Made by a program: the position numbers and the translations under genes. From Edaphochlamys debaryana (taxonomy: Eukaryota > Chlorophyta > Chlorophyceae > Chlamydomonadales), in contig JAEHOE010000035.1 in assembly GCA_016858145.1 (NCBI GenBank), positions 744,001 through 808,000 on the forward strand: 64,000 bases of DNA, read 5' to 3'. How positions within the stretch are numbered: position 1 is the first letter of the stretch; each line of letters begins with the position of its first letter. The notes below the pieces were generated by a model. That model worked only from the letters and a program-made list of their open reading frames with translations, had not been told where the DNA came from and did not search any database. Positions 1 to 10,900 of the stretch are shown piece after piece.

Positions 1-151
1 CCCCAGCAGGCGGGGGGAAAGGAACGGCTTGGCGCTCACGCCCCGGCAGCTAATGGTCGCCCCCCCTCCTGCTTTCTGGCAAGGCGACGCGATCCTGCAA
101 AGCAGAAAACACCCCCTCCCCGTCCCCCCCCCCCACCTTGCCAACCCCCAG

Positions 152-1330
152 GCCGCCACCGCCCAGGTGGGCGAGGACAAGCCCGTCAAGATCGCCAACT
201 TCCTGTGCCCGGGCAACTACGCGGTGTCGGGCAGCAAGGAGGGCTGCGACGCGGTGGAGAAGCTGGGCAAGAGCTTCGGCGCGCGGTGGGGAGCGGGGGA
301 CGGGAATGAGGGGATATGGGGGGCCCTGACGGGGAGAGGGCTGGTATGGCGTGGCTATGGGGGAGCGAAAGCGGGCCGGGGTCTCGCACCGTGCCCTATC
401 TTCAGCCCTCTTGCCCCAACCTCCCTTGCCCCGACCCCCCACCCTTTTCCTCCTCAGCATGACCGTCCGCCTGGCGGTTGCCGGCGCCTTCCACACGCAG
501 TACATGGGCCCGGCGGTTGACAAGCTCAAGGCGGCGCTCGCGTCAACCACCATTACTAAGCCCCGCATCCCCGTGGTCTCCAACGTGGACGCGCAGCCGC
601 ACTCGGACCCGGAGGTGATCAAGGACATCCTGTCGCGCCAGGTGGGCCTGCGCACGCGCGTTGTCTGGGCCTGGCTGGGCCTGGGCTGGGCCTGGCTTGG
701 GTGGGGTAGGAGGGGCGTGCTCACGGTCGGGACGGGAGGGTGCGGGGCGTCCTCAGGCTGGCATGGCTGGTCACACATTAGGTTTAGGGTTGACGTCAGG
801 CGACCGGTACGAATGGATGTATGGAACGAGATCTGGGTGAGGCGGATCCACTCGAGATGCGGCTGCCTGACTCCGCTTCCTGCACCCACCACCACCACCG
901 CTGCACGCCTGCCGTCCCCGCAGGTGACCAACCCCGTGCTCTGGGAGAACACCATCAAGACGCTCAACGAGAAGGGCCTGACCAAGTCGTACGAGATCGG
1001 GCCGGGCAAGGTGGGCAGAAGAGGGAGCGGGGGCCGAGGCCACGGGAGGGGTGCAGGAGGCGGGGAGCGGGCGTTAAGCTGAGTGCTGCGTTTATGGGTG
1101 AGGTGGCGGCGGGGACGGGGACAGTGCAGAACTGCGGCCGTAGCTCGGTGCTTCCCCTTACTCGCCCGTCTCGCCCGCCCGCCCGTCCCAACTCGCATCT
1201 CTGGCCAACGCCTGGGTGTATGTCTGACAACTCGGCGGTCTTCCTTATCATTGCGCGTGCCCCCCAGGTCATTGCCGGCATCGTGAAGCGCATGGACAAG
1301 GCGGCCAACATCGTCAACATCACCGCGTAA
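152..1330 (+). CDS. MCT1: Malonyl-CoA:ACP transacylase, 3' part (5' end outside window)
   Basis: Transfers malonyl from CoA to acyl carrier protein to feed fatty-acid synthesis, in the plastid in algae (family knowledge). Four exons are visible: 152-285, 459-641, 924-1010 and 1268-1330, with GT-AG borders and phases that join cleanly. The protein carries the FabD signature VAGAFHT with the catalytic His, followed by NPVLWENTIKTL and the C-terminal EIGPGKVIAGIVKRMDK. The Gly-His-Ser-Leu-Gly nucleophile elbow lies upstream of the window, so the gene is 5'-truncated by the window edge, and positions 1-151 read as intron. The usual VSGAFH serine is alanine here. I see no TGTAA poly(A) word soon after the stop. 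Confidence 0.93.
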
Positions 1331-4248
1331 AGCAGTACATCTGTACGACATGATGTACGACGACATGACGTACGACGGAAGGCTGTTGCCGCGGACGTTG
1401 GCATGTTGGGGATGCTGGGGTTGGGGCTGGGCGTTACGGGGAACGGGATGGCTGAGCCCGGCCGTGGTTGCGGCGCAAGCGGCTGAGTGAAGGAGCGGAA
1501 GGTCGGGTCGGAGCCTCGAGAGGACGGGTCGGTGCCTCGAGAGGACGGGTCGGTGCCTCCGACGTCGTTCGGGAACGCAGGAGATGGAAGAGGCCATGGA
1601 CGTTGGCAGGGCTGGTGTGAGGGCAAGAGCAGGGGCATAGCGCGGCGGTGCACACGTGCGGGAGGAGAGCTGCGCGGTCGGCCCCGCAGGGCCGCAAAGC
1701 AGGCGCCGCTGGTGGCAGATTTTGTGCTCGGCCTGCCACCTGGTTGCTGCTCGCGCTCGGCGGAACCGGACCTGACGGGAGCTGTTGTTCCGGCCTGGCG
1801 CTTCCGCCGCCTAGCCCTCGAGGGCTCTGCCACCCATGCTGCTTTACCTCGACCCGGCCTCCCCCTGCCCCCTCTCGCCCTCCCTGAGGGTTCGTGCGCA
1901 CAGCAGCGGAGCGGGGCGTCTGCCAAGCTAGGGCGGGCCACGGATTCCTCCCCTGAGCCGTCACAGACCCGCTTCCTCGTTGCACACGGCCTGGTCCCCG
2001 GTACGCCGCTCCAAAGTCTCCACCCTCCATCTGCCTCCATCAGTCCATCGGCGTCTTCAGCATCAGCGCTGAGAGATGGCTGAAGCGAAGGGACTTAGGG
2101 GCTGCTGGGCTGGGCCTGGCCGTGGCCGCAGGCCGTCGCCGTCATGTCACTTCTACCATGAAGGCGCTCTGGCGCTGGCCCTGCGCTGGCCTCGCCGACG
2201 CACTGTCCAATGACCGGTTGAGCCGGTAGGGCCGCCTGCTGCGCGCACCTGCCAGCGTTGTATGGAGTCGAGAGGCACGCAAGGGCAGGGGCCATGCGCC
2301 GATAGGCAATGGGAGCCTTACATTCGGTATTTCGGTTGCCCTCCGCTCCCCGACGGGCCCCCTCGCCTCCCACATGGCCCACACGGACGCACCCGTGCAC
2401 AAGCACACATGCCCAGCCGGCCTACGAAACGGGCTCATGGCCACATAAACAGACAACAGAGGAAAGCAACGCCATGTACTACAAACGCATGTGCACCGGT
2501 TAGGAAGGGCCAACGGTAACCCACGGGCTCTCGTCCAAACCGCTGCGTCAACGGATAGGTGCTCTAGTCCGTGCTGTGTGCCCCACGCGCCGCACGGCCC
2601 CGCCTGCCCGCCAAAACTCGCCGGCACGGGGATCAGGGGCGAGGCATTGCTGCCATGCACCCTAAGCCCATCTCCAACCCAGGCGAGGCGGTCCAAACAG
2701 GGCGGCTGCTAAGCCGACAAGTTCACGCAATGGGGCAGATGTTCGTGCGCAATGATATTAGTAAACAGCGCAGGGGAAGCGCAGGCCCTGCCCGAACGAG
2801 GTCGCCGCCTAAACTAAAAACGGCGGCGCCTCCACACGGGTGGGCTCAAACTCCGAACAGCGAGGGAAAGCCCCGCGACACCCACACCACAGATGGGCCT
2901 CTGGAGAGCACCGTCAGCAGCCGTCGCCTCAGGGCAACCTCAAGCGGACGGATGCCCTTCGAGACGCATTCCTTAGGCTAGCGCGACGACGGCCTATAAT
3001 GGATACCATGGGGCAATGCATATACACTGCCGTTGCCACCCCCCACCCACCCACAAACCAGCCTTCCGAGTCCTAAGCTTCCGACCGCAAGGAAACACAC
3101 GCCCTACACAGAATCAACGACCCCCGCAAGCCCACAGCTCCCAGTGAAGCACCTATAACTCGCCTACCGGCAGGAGTGGGCCTGGCACACAGACGGCAAG
3201 GTAGTAGCCCAAACCAACACCCGGGCCCGGATGAAGAGGAGCGAGCGCAGCCGAGAAGCGGGAACGCAAATGCACCAAGGTTGTTAGTAAAGTCAGCCAC
3301 ATGAATCCAACCTTGCCTTGCCTTTTCCCGCCGCGCTCGGCATGGGTCTGTTTTTCACTCCGCGTCCTTGCGTCGTCTCGCCCCTTGGGAGCCGCTGTGA
3401 CCTCCAGGAGAGTGGCACCTGACCCAGCCACCCGCCATATGCCCTCCTACCCAGTCCTTCCCGCCATAACCCCTCAAACAATCCCCCATCAGAGCATTGC
3501 CGAAACCACATGGGAGCCCCAAACCTGCTTTGGCAGCTCCATAAGGCCCTGACACACGTCCACGATTACCCACCAGCACAGCAGAACAAACGCGCAGCAC
3601 GGAACTTTCCCGAGCGAGCACCCACGTGATCCCATTGCATCTTTGGGCAGTGCCTTGCGCCGCTCAGGGCGCGCCGTGTCCAGAAGCAATCAAGCGCATC
3701 ACCATTACCCATTGGCTTGACTCGACTTGACTCGTCTCGGCTCGTGTCCGCCCGTCCCGTTCGTTGCTGCTTGCCGCTGCTTTGCTGCCAAAAGCGGGCA
3801 ACGCAACCTCCGCGGCCCCGACCCCCTACTGCTACACTCATACCAGACGCATATCCGTACCGTACCGCATATCATGAAGGCCCCTGCTGCGAGTCGCTCG
3901 ACTCGCACGCTAGAGTGCCTCGTCTCGCCCAGTCATGCCCGCATGCACCCGGGATGGCATCCTTCTTTACTCCACCCACCTGTGAACGCCTCCCCCTTCC
4001 CCGCGCATGCCCCGGCCCCGGGGCACGCCGCAACCGCCACAACTGCCGCAACGAACACGGTCGATTGTCAGTTTCCACTTCATGCCACCTAACGTCTGCC
4101 CTGCCCTCCTCCCAATCCAGCACTCTCATCAGTCCTTGTCAATCCTCTCCGCCGGCCTGTCATCAATACCCGCGGCACGCACGGTAAGCGGTCCGCTGGG
4201 ACCCGCCCCGAACGCCCGGCACTCTTCCTCGCACGTCCGCCCGCCCGC
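1331..4248. other. Convergent intergenic / 3'UTR region, no gene called
   Basis: Lies between the stop of the transacylase (+) and the stop of the bHLH gene (-). All open frames are short and have no recognisable domain. A reverse-strand poly(A) word (TTACA at 2318-2322) could serve the bHLH gene, but that would mean a 3'UTR of about 1.9 kb. GTACGA words cluster at 1345-1376 directly after the transacylase stop. Confidence 0.5.
1504..1560. repeat. 21-bp tandem repeat, about 2.7 copies
   Basis: Two complete 21-bp units (1504-1524 and 1525-1545) beginning CGGGTCGG and containing CCTCGAGAGGA, followed by a partial third. The units differ at one base. It lies in the putative 3' region of the transacylase gene. 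Confidence 0.8.
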
Positions 4249-6040
4249 TCACAGCATCAGCACCCTCCTCTTCTTCAGGGGCACCCCGCTCTCCTCCGAC
4301 GTCACGGGTGACCCCGACAGGCCCTTGAGCGTGCCGGCCTCGCCCGGGTGCAGCAGCTGCTGCGTGGTCGAGTCCGCAGGAAGCTGAACCGTCGAGAGCT
4401 GGAGCGAGCCGGTGGTGGGGGCGGTGGAGGCGGCGGCGCCGAGGAGGCTGCGCGTGGGGGCGGCGGCGAGGGCCTCGGGCTTGACCTGCCCGTAGTAGTC
4501 CTCGTTGAAGAAGAGCGTGGCCTTGTTGTTGTTGGGGTGAAAGGTGGGCGGGGGGTTGGGCCGAGAGGCCGCCGCGACGGCGGCGGCCGCTGCCGCCGCC
4601 TGCTGCTGCTGGTGCTGCTGCTGCAGCGTCTGCACCATCTGCATGGTCTGCAGCTCCGTCAGCTGCGTTGAGTGCCCGTGGTGCCCGTGCCCGTGGTGGC
4701 CGAGCAGCCCGTGCTGGCCGCTGCCCGCGAGCTGCGCGAGGGAGAGGCCGCCCGTCATCTGCCCGGCGCCGTTGGCGGAGGCGAGGGAGAGGCCGCCGGA
4801 GCTGTTGAGGGACACGACGGGGCCGCCCGAGTTGGGGAACAGGCTGAGCGTGGCCGCCTGCTGCTGCTGCGCGAGCGAGGCGGCCGCGGACTGTTGCCCG
4901 GCGGCCTGCTGCAGGAGCTGGTGGGCCGCCTGCTGGGAGGCCGTGAGCTGGAGGGGCGGACCCGAGAGCTGCAGCGTGGGCGCGGTGTTGTTGGCCTGCG
5001 AGGGCGCCTGGCCGTTGCCGTTGGGCGTGGGGCTCGAGGGCGCCCCGCCGGCGCCCTGCGACCCCGCGTTGCCGTTGGCCTGCGCCTGCGCCGCTGCGGC
5101 TGCTGCCTGGCCGGCGCTCGAGGAGGGGTGGCGCGGGCTGGGGGCCTGGCTGTCCTGGCCGTTCTCGGGCGTGAGGCCCGCAGTCAGCGACAGGCCGGCC
5201 GGCAGCGCTAGCGACTTGGGCACCGGCTTCCCCGTTGCGCTCTCCAGCATCGCCTCCAGCTCCAGGGTGCGCCGCTTGAGCTGCTCGATGTACTTGATGA
5301 CCTCCTCGAGGAAGCATGCGGTGTTAGCACGCTCCGCGTGCGGCACGAGCTTCCGGAGGAGCTCCAGCCTGCAAGATAGGAATCGGCAACGGGTTGCGGG
5401 GTCAGAAACAGTCGATGTAAACCCCCGTGACAGGGCGCAGGACGAAATGCGGCGCCTTTTGGTCGCCCCGGACTTCACAGCGCAGCCATCACGCAACCTG
5501 AAGTATGTCCGCGAACCCTAGGTCCACGGTGATGCGCGGAGGCCTAAAAAGAGATGCAACGTTGACTCACCGCTCATTAATCCTTGTTCTCCGGCGCTGC
5601 TCCGCAGCCTGGTGGCGGCTCGCGTATGCACTAGAGCTCCGGCTGTCCGAAGAACGCGTCTTGCCGACATTCCGCATGTTACCGAGGGACAGGTCGCGGT
5701 CCGCCGAGAGCTGCCCTGGGAAGAGCGCGTGCGGAAATTGTCCCCCGAGCGCGAGCGCCAAGTCCGGTAGACCGAGCTGCCCCTGCTGTTGGAGCTGTTG
5801 TTGCCCCGTAGCTTGAGGCAGAGATGCTGATGGCAGCGAGCCTAGGCTGAGAGAGAGGCCGCCTTGCGAGCCTCCTAGCTGGCCAAGGCCCCCATTTCCC
5901 CCGAGTTGGGGCAGGTTGAAGCTATTCGACTGCCCGTTTAGCAGGGCCGCCATACGGGCAGCGTCTAGAACGTCAGGCTGTGCGCGGCCCATTAGCAAGT
6001 TCAGCTGCTGCTGGCGAGCGGCCATCCCAGAGGGCTGCAT
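4249..6040 (-). CDS. BIM-like bHLH transcription factor
   Basis: DNA-binding regulator. Two coding exons: 6040-5571 and 5368-4249, joined across an Arg codon, giving 529 residues from the ATG at 6040. The bHLH domain spans the splice: basic region SRHQAAEQRRRTRINER (about residues 141-157), then LELLRKLVPHAERANTACFLEEVIKYIEQLKRR. The E-QRRR core is typical of E-box binders, and the spacing and FLEEVIKYI helix resemble plant BIM1-type factors (family knowledge). Flanks are Gln/Ala/Gly-rich: a Q-rich N-terminus, polyQ/polyA near the middle and a basic C-terminus KKRRVLML. The frame stays open upstream to an ATG at 6190 that lies inside an inserted repeat, so a 50-residue longer form is possible. 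An AG acceptor near 6075 could also mark an upstream exon. Confidence 0.88.
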
Positions 6041-6089
6041 TCCGCCGAGTCGCGGGTTTAAGAGGTGTGGGCCTGGGAGCGGTCTTGTC

Positions 6090-6486
6090 TCATGGAGCAG
6101 TTGCGTGCGTGTGGGGCGGTAGCTGCTGTGTGGGGCTCCTCGTGCGCAGCACTCGGGGATGAATCTCGTGTTACGTAGCAGTACAGCCACAAGGGCCCCT
6201 CACCGACCGGGCCAGGAACGCGGGACGGCTCGCACCCAGCGCAAGCAGCGACGCAAGCCCTATCGACTGGGCGGGGGCTGCCGAAAAGGTCCTGCACATC
6301 CGCGTGCTGCCCGACCCGCGAGAAAGCGCTTCTACCCCCGCGCCTGGGTACGCGGATCGGCCGGGGGGATAGCTGAGCTCGGTGTGTATGCATAGCGCGC
6401 AGCAGTGCGAGGGGGCTCCCGGTCGGCTGCGTCAGCCCCTGAAACGCCGAGTCGAGGCTCACGCGCAGAAACGCAGCTGCTCGACT
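6090..6486. mobile_element. MITE-like repeat, copy 1 (397 bp)
   Basis: Near-identical, without indels, to 8569-8965 (about ten mismatches in 397 bp by eye). The ends are imperfect inverted repeats: GGAGCAGTTGCGT at the left, and the reverse complement of the right end reads CGAGCAGCTGCGT (11 of 13). It encodes no transposase and no clear target-site duplication is visible. This copy lies about 50 bp upstream of the bHLH start codon. The class is inferred from size, inverted ends and two dispersed copies. Confidence 0.7.
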
Positions 6487-7453
6487 GCGCGGAGCTGCGA
6501 TGACTGCCGCAGGGGAGCCAGCTGCTGCACGTCGGGCCCATGCATGCGCTCGGCGCCTTGTTGAACAGCTTTGCCCGCGGCAGCATGCTCAGAACTGGGA
6601 CCGACTGGTCGCGCAACGCGCCGCACCAAAAGTCGAAGGCTGCACGTTCGCAAACGTGCACTGCGATGCCCGTGTTGCCCTCGCGTTTACCGCCGAGGCG
6701 TGGCTCAGGTGGAGTTAGGCGCGGTTGCAGATCGAGCCGGGCCGCCAGCCGCAGAGGGGGCGCGTGGTAACCGAGGCACGTTCCGCCCCCCTTTCCTGGC
6801 CTGCCGGCCCGCCGCTGCCAACCGTCGCCGGGCCCGCGCCCGCGTGCGTGACGCACGGCACTTGACAGACAGCCGGGCCCTGGCAGGTCATGCGGAACGG
6901 ACACGTTTCACACGATGCACTACCGGTCGGGATGTCAGGAGATTGTGGCTGCGTCGCGGCACACAGGCACGGGCTGCGAATGGCGACACAGGCTCCCCTC
7001 CCCACGCTCCTTTAGGAATACACCGCGATGAGACGACTCCCGCCGGCATGCGGAGAATCAGCCCGGGCTTGAGTGTAGACCCTGATCCTGGTCCAGGCCC
7101 CCTGGTCTGGTCAGCCCTTTCTGCCTTCAGCTGACCGCCACAACGGCTTCTGCACCTGCACTGCTTGATCTAAGGCCATCGCCCGATGATGAGCCACGCC
7201 TCACGTGACACCACGCGAGCCACCCCCGTGGGATTCCCCCCGGTGGTTGACCGTCGGAAACGGCAAGGAGCGGGGCGCCAGACCAGGCAAGAGAGCCATT
7301 GAGCCATACCTGTCCTCGCAACGCAGCGCGGCAGCGGCGCCTGAAGGTCCTCGCTCTTGGGGAGTATGGGGACCTTCCCTCAGTCGCCACTCGGCCACTC
7401 CCCATAGCCCCCAGGTCAGCTCCATGTTCCCATGCTTCTGCACTGACTGGAGG

Positions 7454-7458
7454 TTACA
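7454..7458 (-). terminator. TGTAA poly(A) word (reads TTACA on +) for the DUF455 gene
   Basis: TGTAA is the canonical green-algal polyadenylation word. It lies about 460 nt downstream of the DUF455 stop codon on the coding strand. Confidence 0.5.
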
Positions 7459-7500
7459 TGGTTAAGATCTTACCCAAACGGGCCGGTAGGCATTGAGCTG

Positions 7501-7593
7501 TGTAGACGAGGACCCCTGGCGAACCACTCCACGCCGAGTGCGTCCCCACCAGCTAGCCTCTGGCAGTGACCACGCCGGGGCACCCAGGCCCGT
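7501..7593. repeat. 93-bp direct repeat, unit A
   Basis: Pairs with unit B at 7677-7769, the same length and gap-free. Both begin TGTAGACGAGGA and end with CACCCAGGCCCGT; the middle has diverged. An 83-bp spacer separates them. They lie in the likely 3'UTR of the DUF455 gene. Confidence 0.8.
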
Positions 7594-7676
7594 AGGGGGG
7601 GACTTTCAACCTGGAAGCCTTGCGGCGGAAGGGTCCCCCGTTCACAGGCACAGGCATTCTGCGTCGGCCAACATTA

Positions 7677-7769
7677 TGTAGACGAGGAGCCCTGGAGGAC
7701 CTGCAACCACACTGCGCCCCCACGGCAGCTAGCCTGTGGCAGTGACCACGCCGAAGCACCCAGGCCCGT
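7677..7769. repeat. 93-bp direct repeat, unit B
   Basis: Second copy of the 7501-7593 unit. The shared block GCAGTGACCACGCCG near the 3' end is the best conserved part. Confidence 0.8.
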
Positions 7770-7916
7770 GCGCCCCTTCCACGTGGCGCAGCCACCTCTG
7801 CCACCAGACCCTTGACCCCCTCCCCCCATTCACCTGCCCCCAAGAGCCTGCTCACCCTCCCCCTTCTCCTACTGCAAGATCAGCTCTAGCGCCAGTGCCC
7901 TGTCCTGCTCCGCCTC

Positions 7917-10900
7917 TCAGCTGCCCCCCCTCCCCCTCCCCCCAGCCCCCGCCGCCCCCTCCTCCCGCTGCACGAACAGCGACAGGCGGTCCGCCAGCGA
8001 AGCCAGCTGCGCCGCAGACAGCCGGGGCTGGGGCCGGACCATGCGAGGGTGGCGCTTGCCCCGCACCGGAATGCGCGCCGCCGCCCCTTCCCCCTCCCCC
8101 GCCCCAGCCTCCGCCCCCACCCCCGTCTTCGCCCCCGGCCCCGCCTCCGCCACTCTTTGTGGCTGAGGCCCCGGCTGCTCCCCGGCCGTCGCTGGAGCCT
8201 CCGCCGCGGGTTTGAGTTCGGCAGCCTCGGTCTCTGCCCACGCCTGCAAAAGCAGGACACAGCGGGCGTCAGCACACCGCCACCAAACCGGACCAGGGCA
8301 ACGCGTGCAAACTGCAAGCCGCTGCCCCCACGGGATGCGTGCCGGTCCCAGTCCCAGTCCCAGCCCAACCCCAGCCCCCAAACTCCTGGCCCCCAGCCCC
8401 CCCCTTACCTTGGGGTCGTACCAGTCCCGCGGCAGCCGCACCACGGCCCGCTCCGAGTGGTTGAAGGGGCCCTTGAGCAGGTCGGGGTTGAGGTGCATCA
8501 GCCAGCGCCTGAAGGTCGGAATCGAGTTCGAGAGTCAGCATCATGGCTTGGGAGGGACGAGGGAGGCGTCATGGAGCAGTTGCGTGCGTGTGGGGCGGTA
8601 GCTGCTGTGTGGGGCTCCTCGTGCGCAGCACTCGGGGATGAATCTCGTGTTACGTAGCAGTACAGCCACAAGGGCCCCTCACCGACCGGGCCAGGAACGC
8701 GGGACGGCTCGCACCCAGCGCAAGCAGCGACGCAAGCCCTATCGACCGGGCGGGGGCTGCCGAAAAGGTCCTGCGCGTCCGCGTGCTGCCCGACCCGCGA
8801 GAAAGCGCTTCTACCCCCGCGCCTGGGTACGCGGACCGGCCGGGGGGATAGCTGATCGCGGCGTGTATGCATAGCGCGCAGCAGTGCGAGGGGGCTCCCG
8901 GTCGGCTGCGTCAGCCCCTGAAACGCCGAGTCGAGGCTCACGCGCAGAAACGCAGCTGCTCGACTAGGCAGAGCTGCGGGGACGGCCGCGCCTTACCCTC
9001 CCGTCTTCCCTCTCCCTTTCACCCCCTCCCCCCACGCTCCATAACCCCTCCCCCCCTCCACCCCTCTCCCACCTGAACAGCGGCCCCGGCTCCCGCTCCA
9101 GCGCCGCGCACAGCCGCGCGAACCACGTGACCCCCACCGCCACGTGCGCCCTCTCCTCCTCCGCAATCAGCCCCACCACGGCCGCGGTGCGCAGGTCGCC
9201 CCACCCCACCAGCCGCTGAACCAGGCGCTGGCCCGCGTCCAGGCCTGCGGGGGGAATGGATGGGGCATTTAATCGAGCGGGAAACGATGGATGGGGGAGG
9301 TGGGAGTGTGGGACAAGGATGCGCGCTCAGCAAGCAGGGTGGAGCCGGGTGTAGACGGTGGGATAGGAGGAGGGAAGCGACGATCCCGTGAGGGTTGCGG
9401 TGAGGCTGGGAAGGCACACACACGCCCGCGCCCCTGCGCCTGCCGCCACACGCACCTCGGGCCTCCTGGGACATGGGGACCACCGCCAGCCTTTGGGTGG
9501 GTGGGTGGGTGGGTGGGGGGGGGGGTCACGGGGTGGTTCGTTGCTGAGGGGGATCGCGTCAGGGGCCGAGCGCTGAACATTGAGGGAATCCGGACTCAGG
9601 CCAATCCCGACGGCACGGTGCGCACGGCTGTTCTGCCGCCCAATCGGTATCCCCGGGCACCTACCGGCCGCTTTCCCATCCTCGCTCACCGCCAAAGGCC
9701 TCCAACCAATCAGCTGCCCAGCTCAATACCCCCCCTCCCAACCCCCTCCCATCCCCCCTCCCACTACGCACACCCCCTCCCCCCCCCCACCTGGCCGCCA
9801 CGTCCACCGCCGAGTCCGCGCACCCCTGCCACAGCAGGTCGTGGGCGTCCATGTCGCCGTAGCGGTGGCCCAGCTCCCCCAGGCGCTGCAGGCACCAGGA
9901 CAGGTGCCGGGACTCGTCGTCCGCCACCCTGGGGAGGGTGGGGGTGGGGGGAAGGGTGGGGAGGGTGGTGGGGAGGGTGTTTGTTGCTGAGCGGGATCGC
10001 GCCGACGCCAGGGGTGGTGGGGAGGGTGGAGCAGTAAAGGAAGAGGCGGGGTCGGGAAGGAGTGGGCGAACAAGGGAGTGCCTGGTAGGCTCTTCAGCGG
10101 TGCATGCCGCATCGCGTAACCCTTTGGTCCCTCCCTTCCCCCCCTCCCCCACCCCACCCATCTGACAAAGTCCTCACCCTTTGCTCATGCCTCTTCTCCC
10201 TCCCCCTCCCCCCCCCCACCTGACAAAGTCCTCATAGAACTGCTTGGGCAGCTGCAGGGGGGCGAACCGCACCACCGTGTCTGGTAGGGAGAAGGGGGAG
10301 GGGGGATAGGCGGGGGCCAGGGGGTCGGGTTGCGGATGACCAGCAGCGTCAAGGCGAGCAGCCCATTGCCCCATCCCAACAAGCCAGGACCTCCTGAGCG
10401 CCTGCTGTGGCTCGACAGCTCTCAGAGGCCTGCCCCTGCCCCTGGCATAGGGGCGCATTGCGAGCGCAGGGCCCGCCGTTGCTTACACCCTGCTTCTTAC
10501 ACCCGCGCCTGCGCTGCAGTCTACAGTGCGCAGGTCCCTGCCCCTGCCCCTGCTCCCGCTGGACCTCTGAATTGAGACCTCCCGTCGACTCCCCGAGCCC
10601 GCGTTCTCCCCGCTCACCCCAGGCCAGGTCGATGGCGTTCAGCTCAATGTGAGCCTGCAGCGCAGAGGTGGTGGGGGCAAGGCGCAGGGTAAGAGCCGTT
10701 GGCGCACCAACACCGCCCTCGCTTATGTACGGCTCATAAACTGCCAACCGCCAACCGCCAACGGCGCCCCGCCCACCAGGTTGTGCAGCATGTAGCCGTT
10801 GAGGCCCAGCGGGGAGGTCTCGTGGCCGGGGATCTGCGCGGCGGTTACGGGTACGGCCATGGTTGCGGCGGTTCACGCGGTGTGGCACGACAGCAGCCCA

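Larger units (their letters stand above)
6487..7916. other. Intergenic: bHLH upstream region and DUF455 3' region
   Basis: Sits between the bHLH gene start and the DUF455 stop, both on the minus strand. Open frames here are not protein-like. It holds the DUF455 poly(A) word and a 93-bp direct repeat pair. Confidence 0.5.

Noticed and set aside
779..787. TTTAGGG word considered as telomere-like repeat
   Set aside because: Only a single copy, in a transacylase intron.
964..2040. 358-residue minus-strand frame over the transacylase 3' end
   Set aside because: Overlaps two confirmed transacylase exons on the other strand, has no recognisable domain and biased composition.
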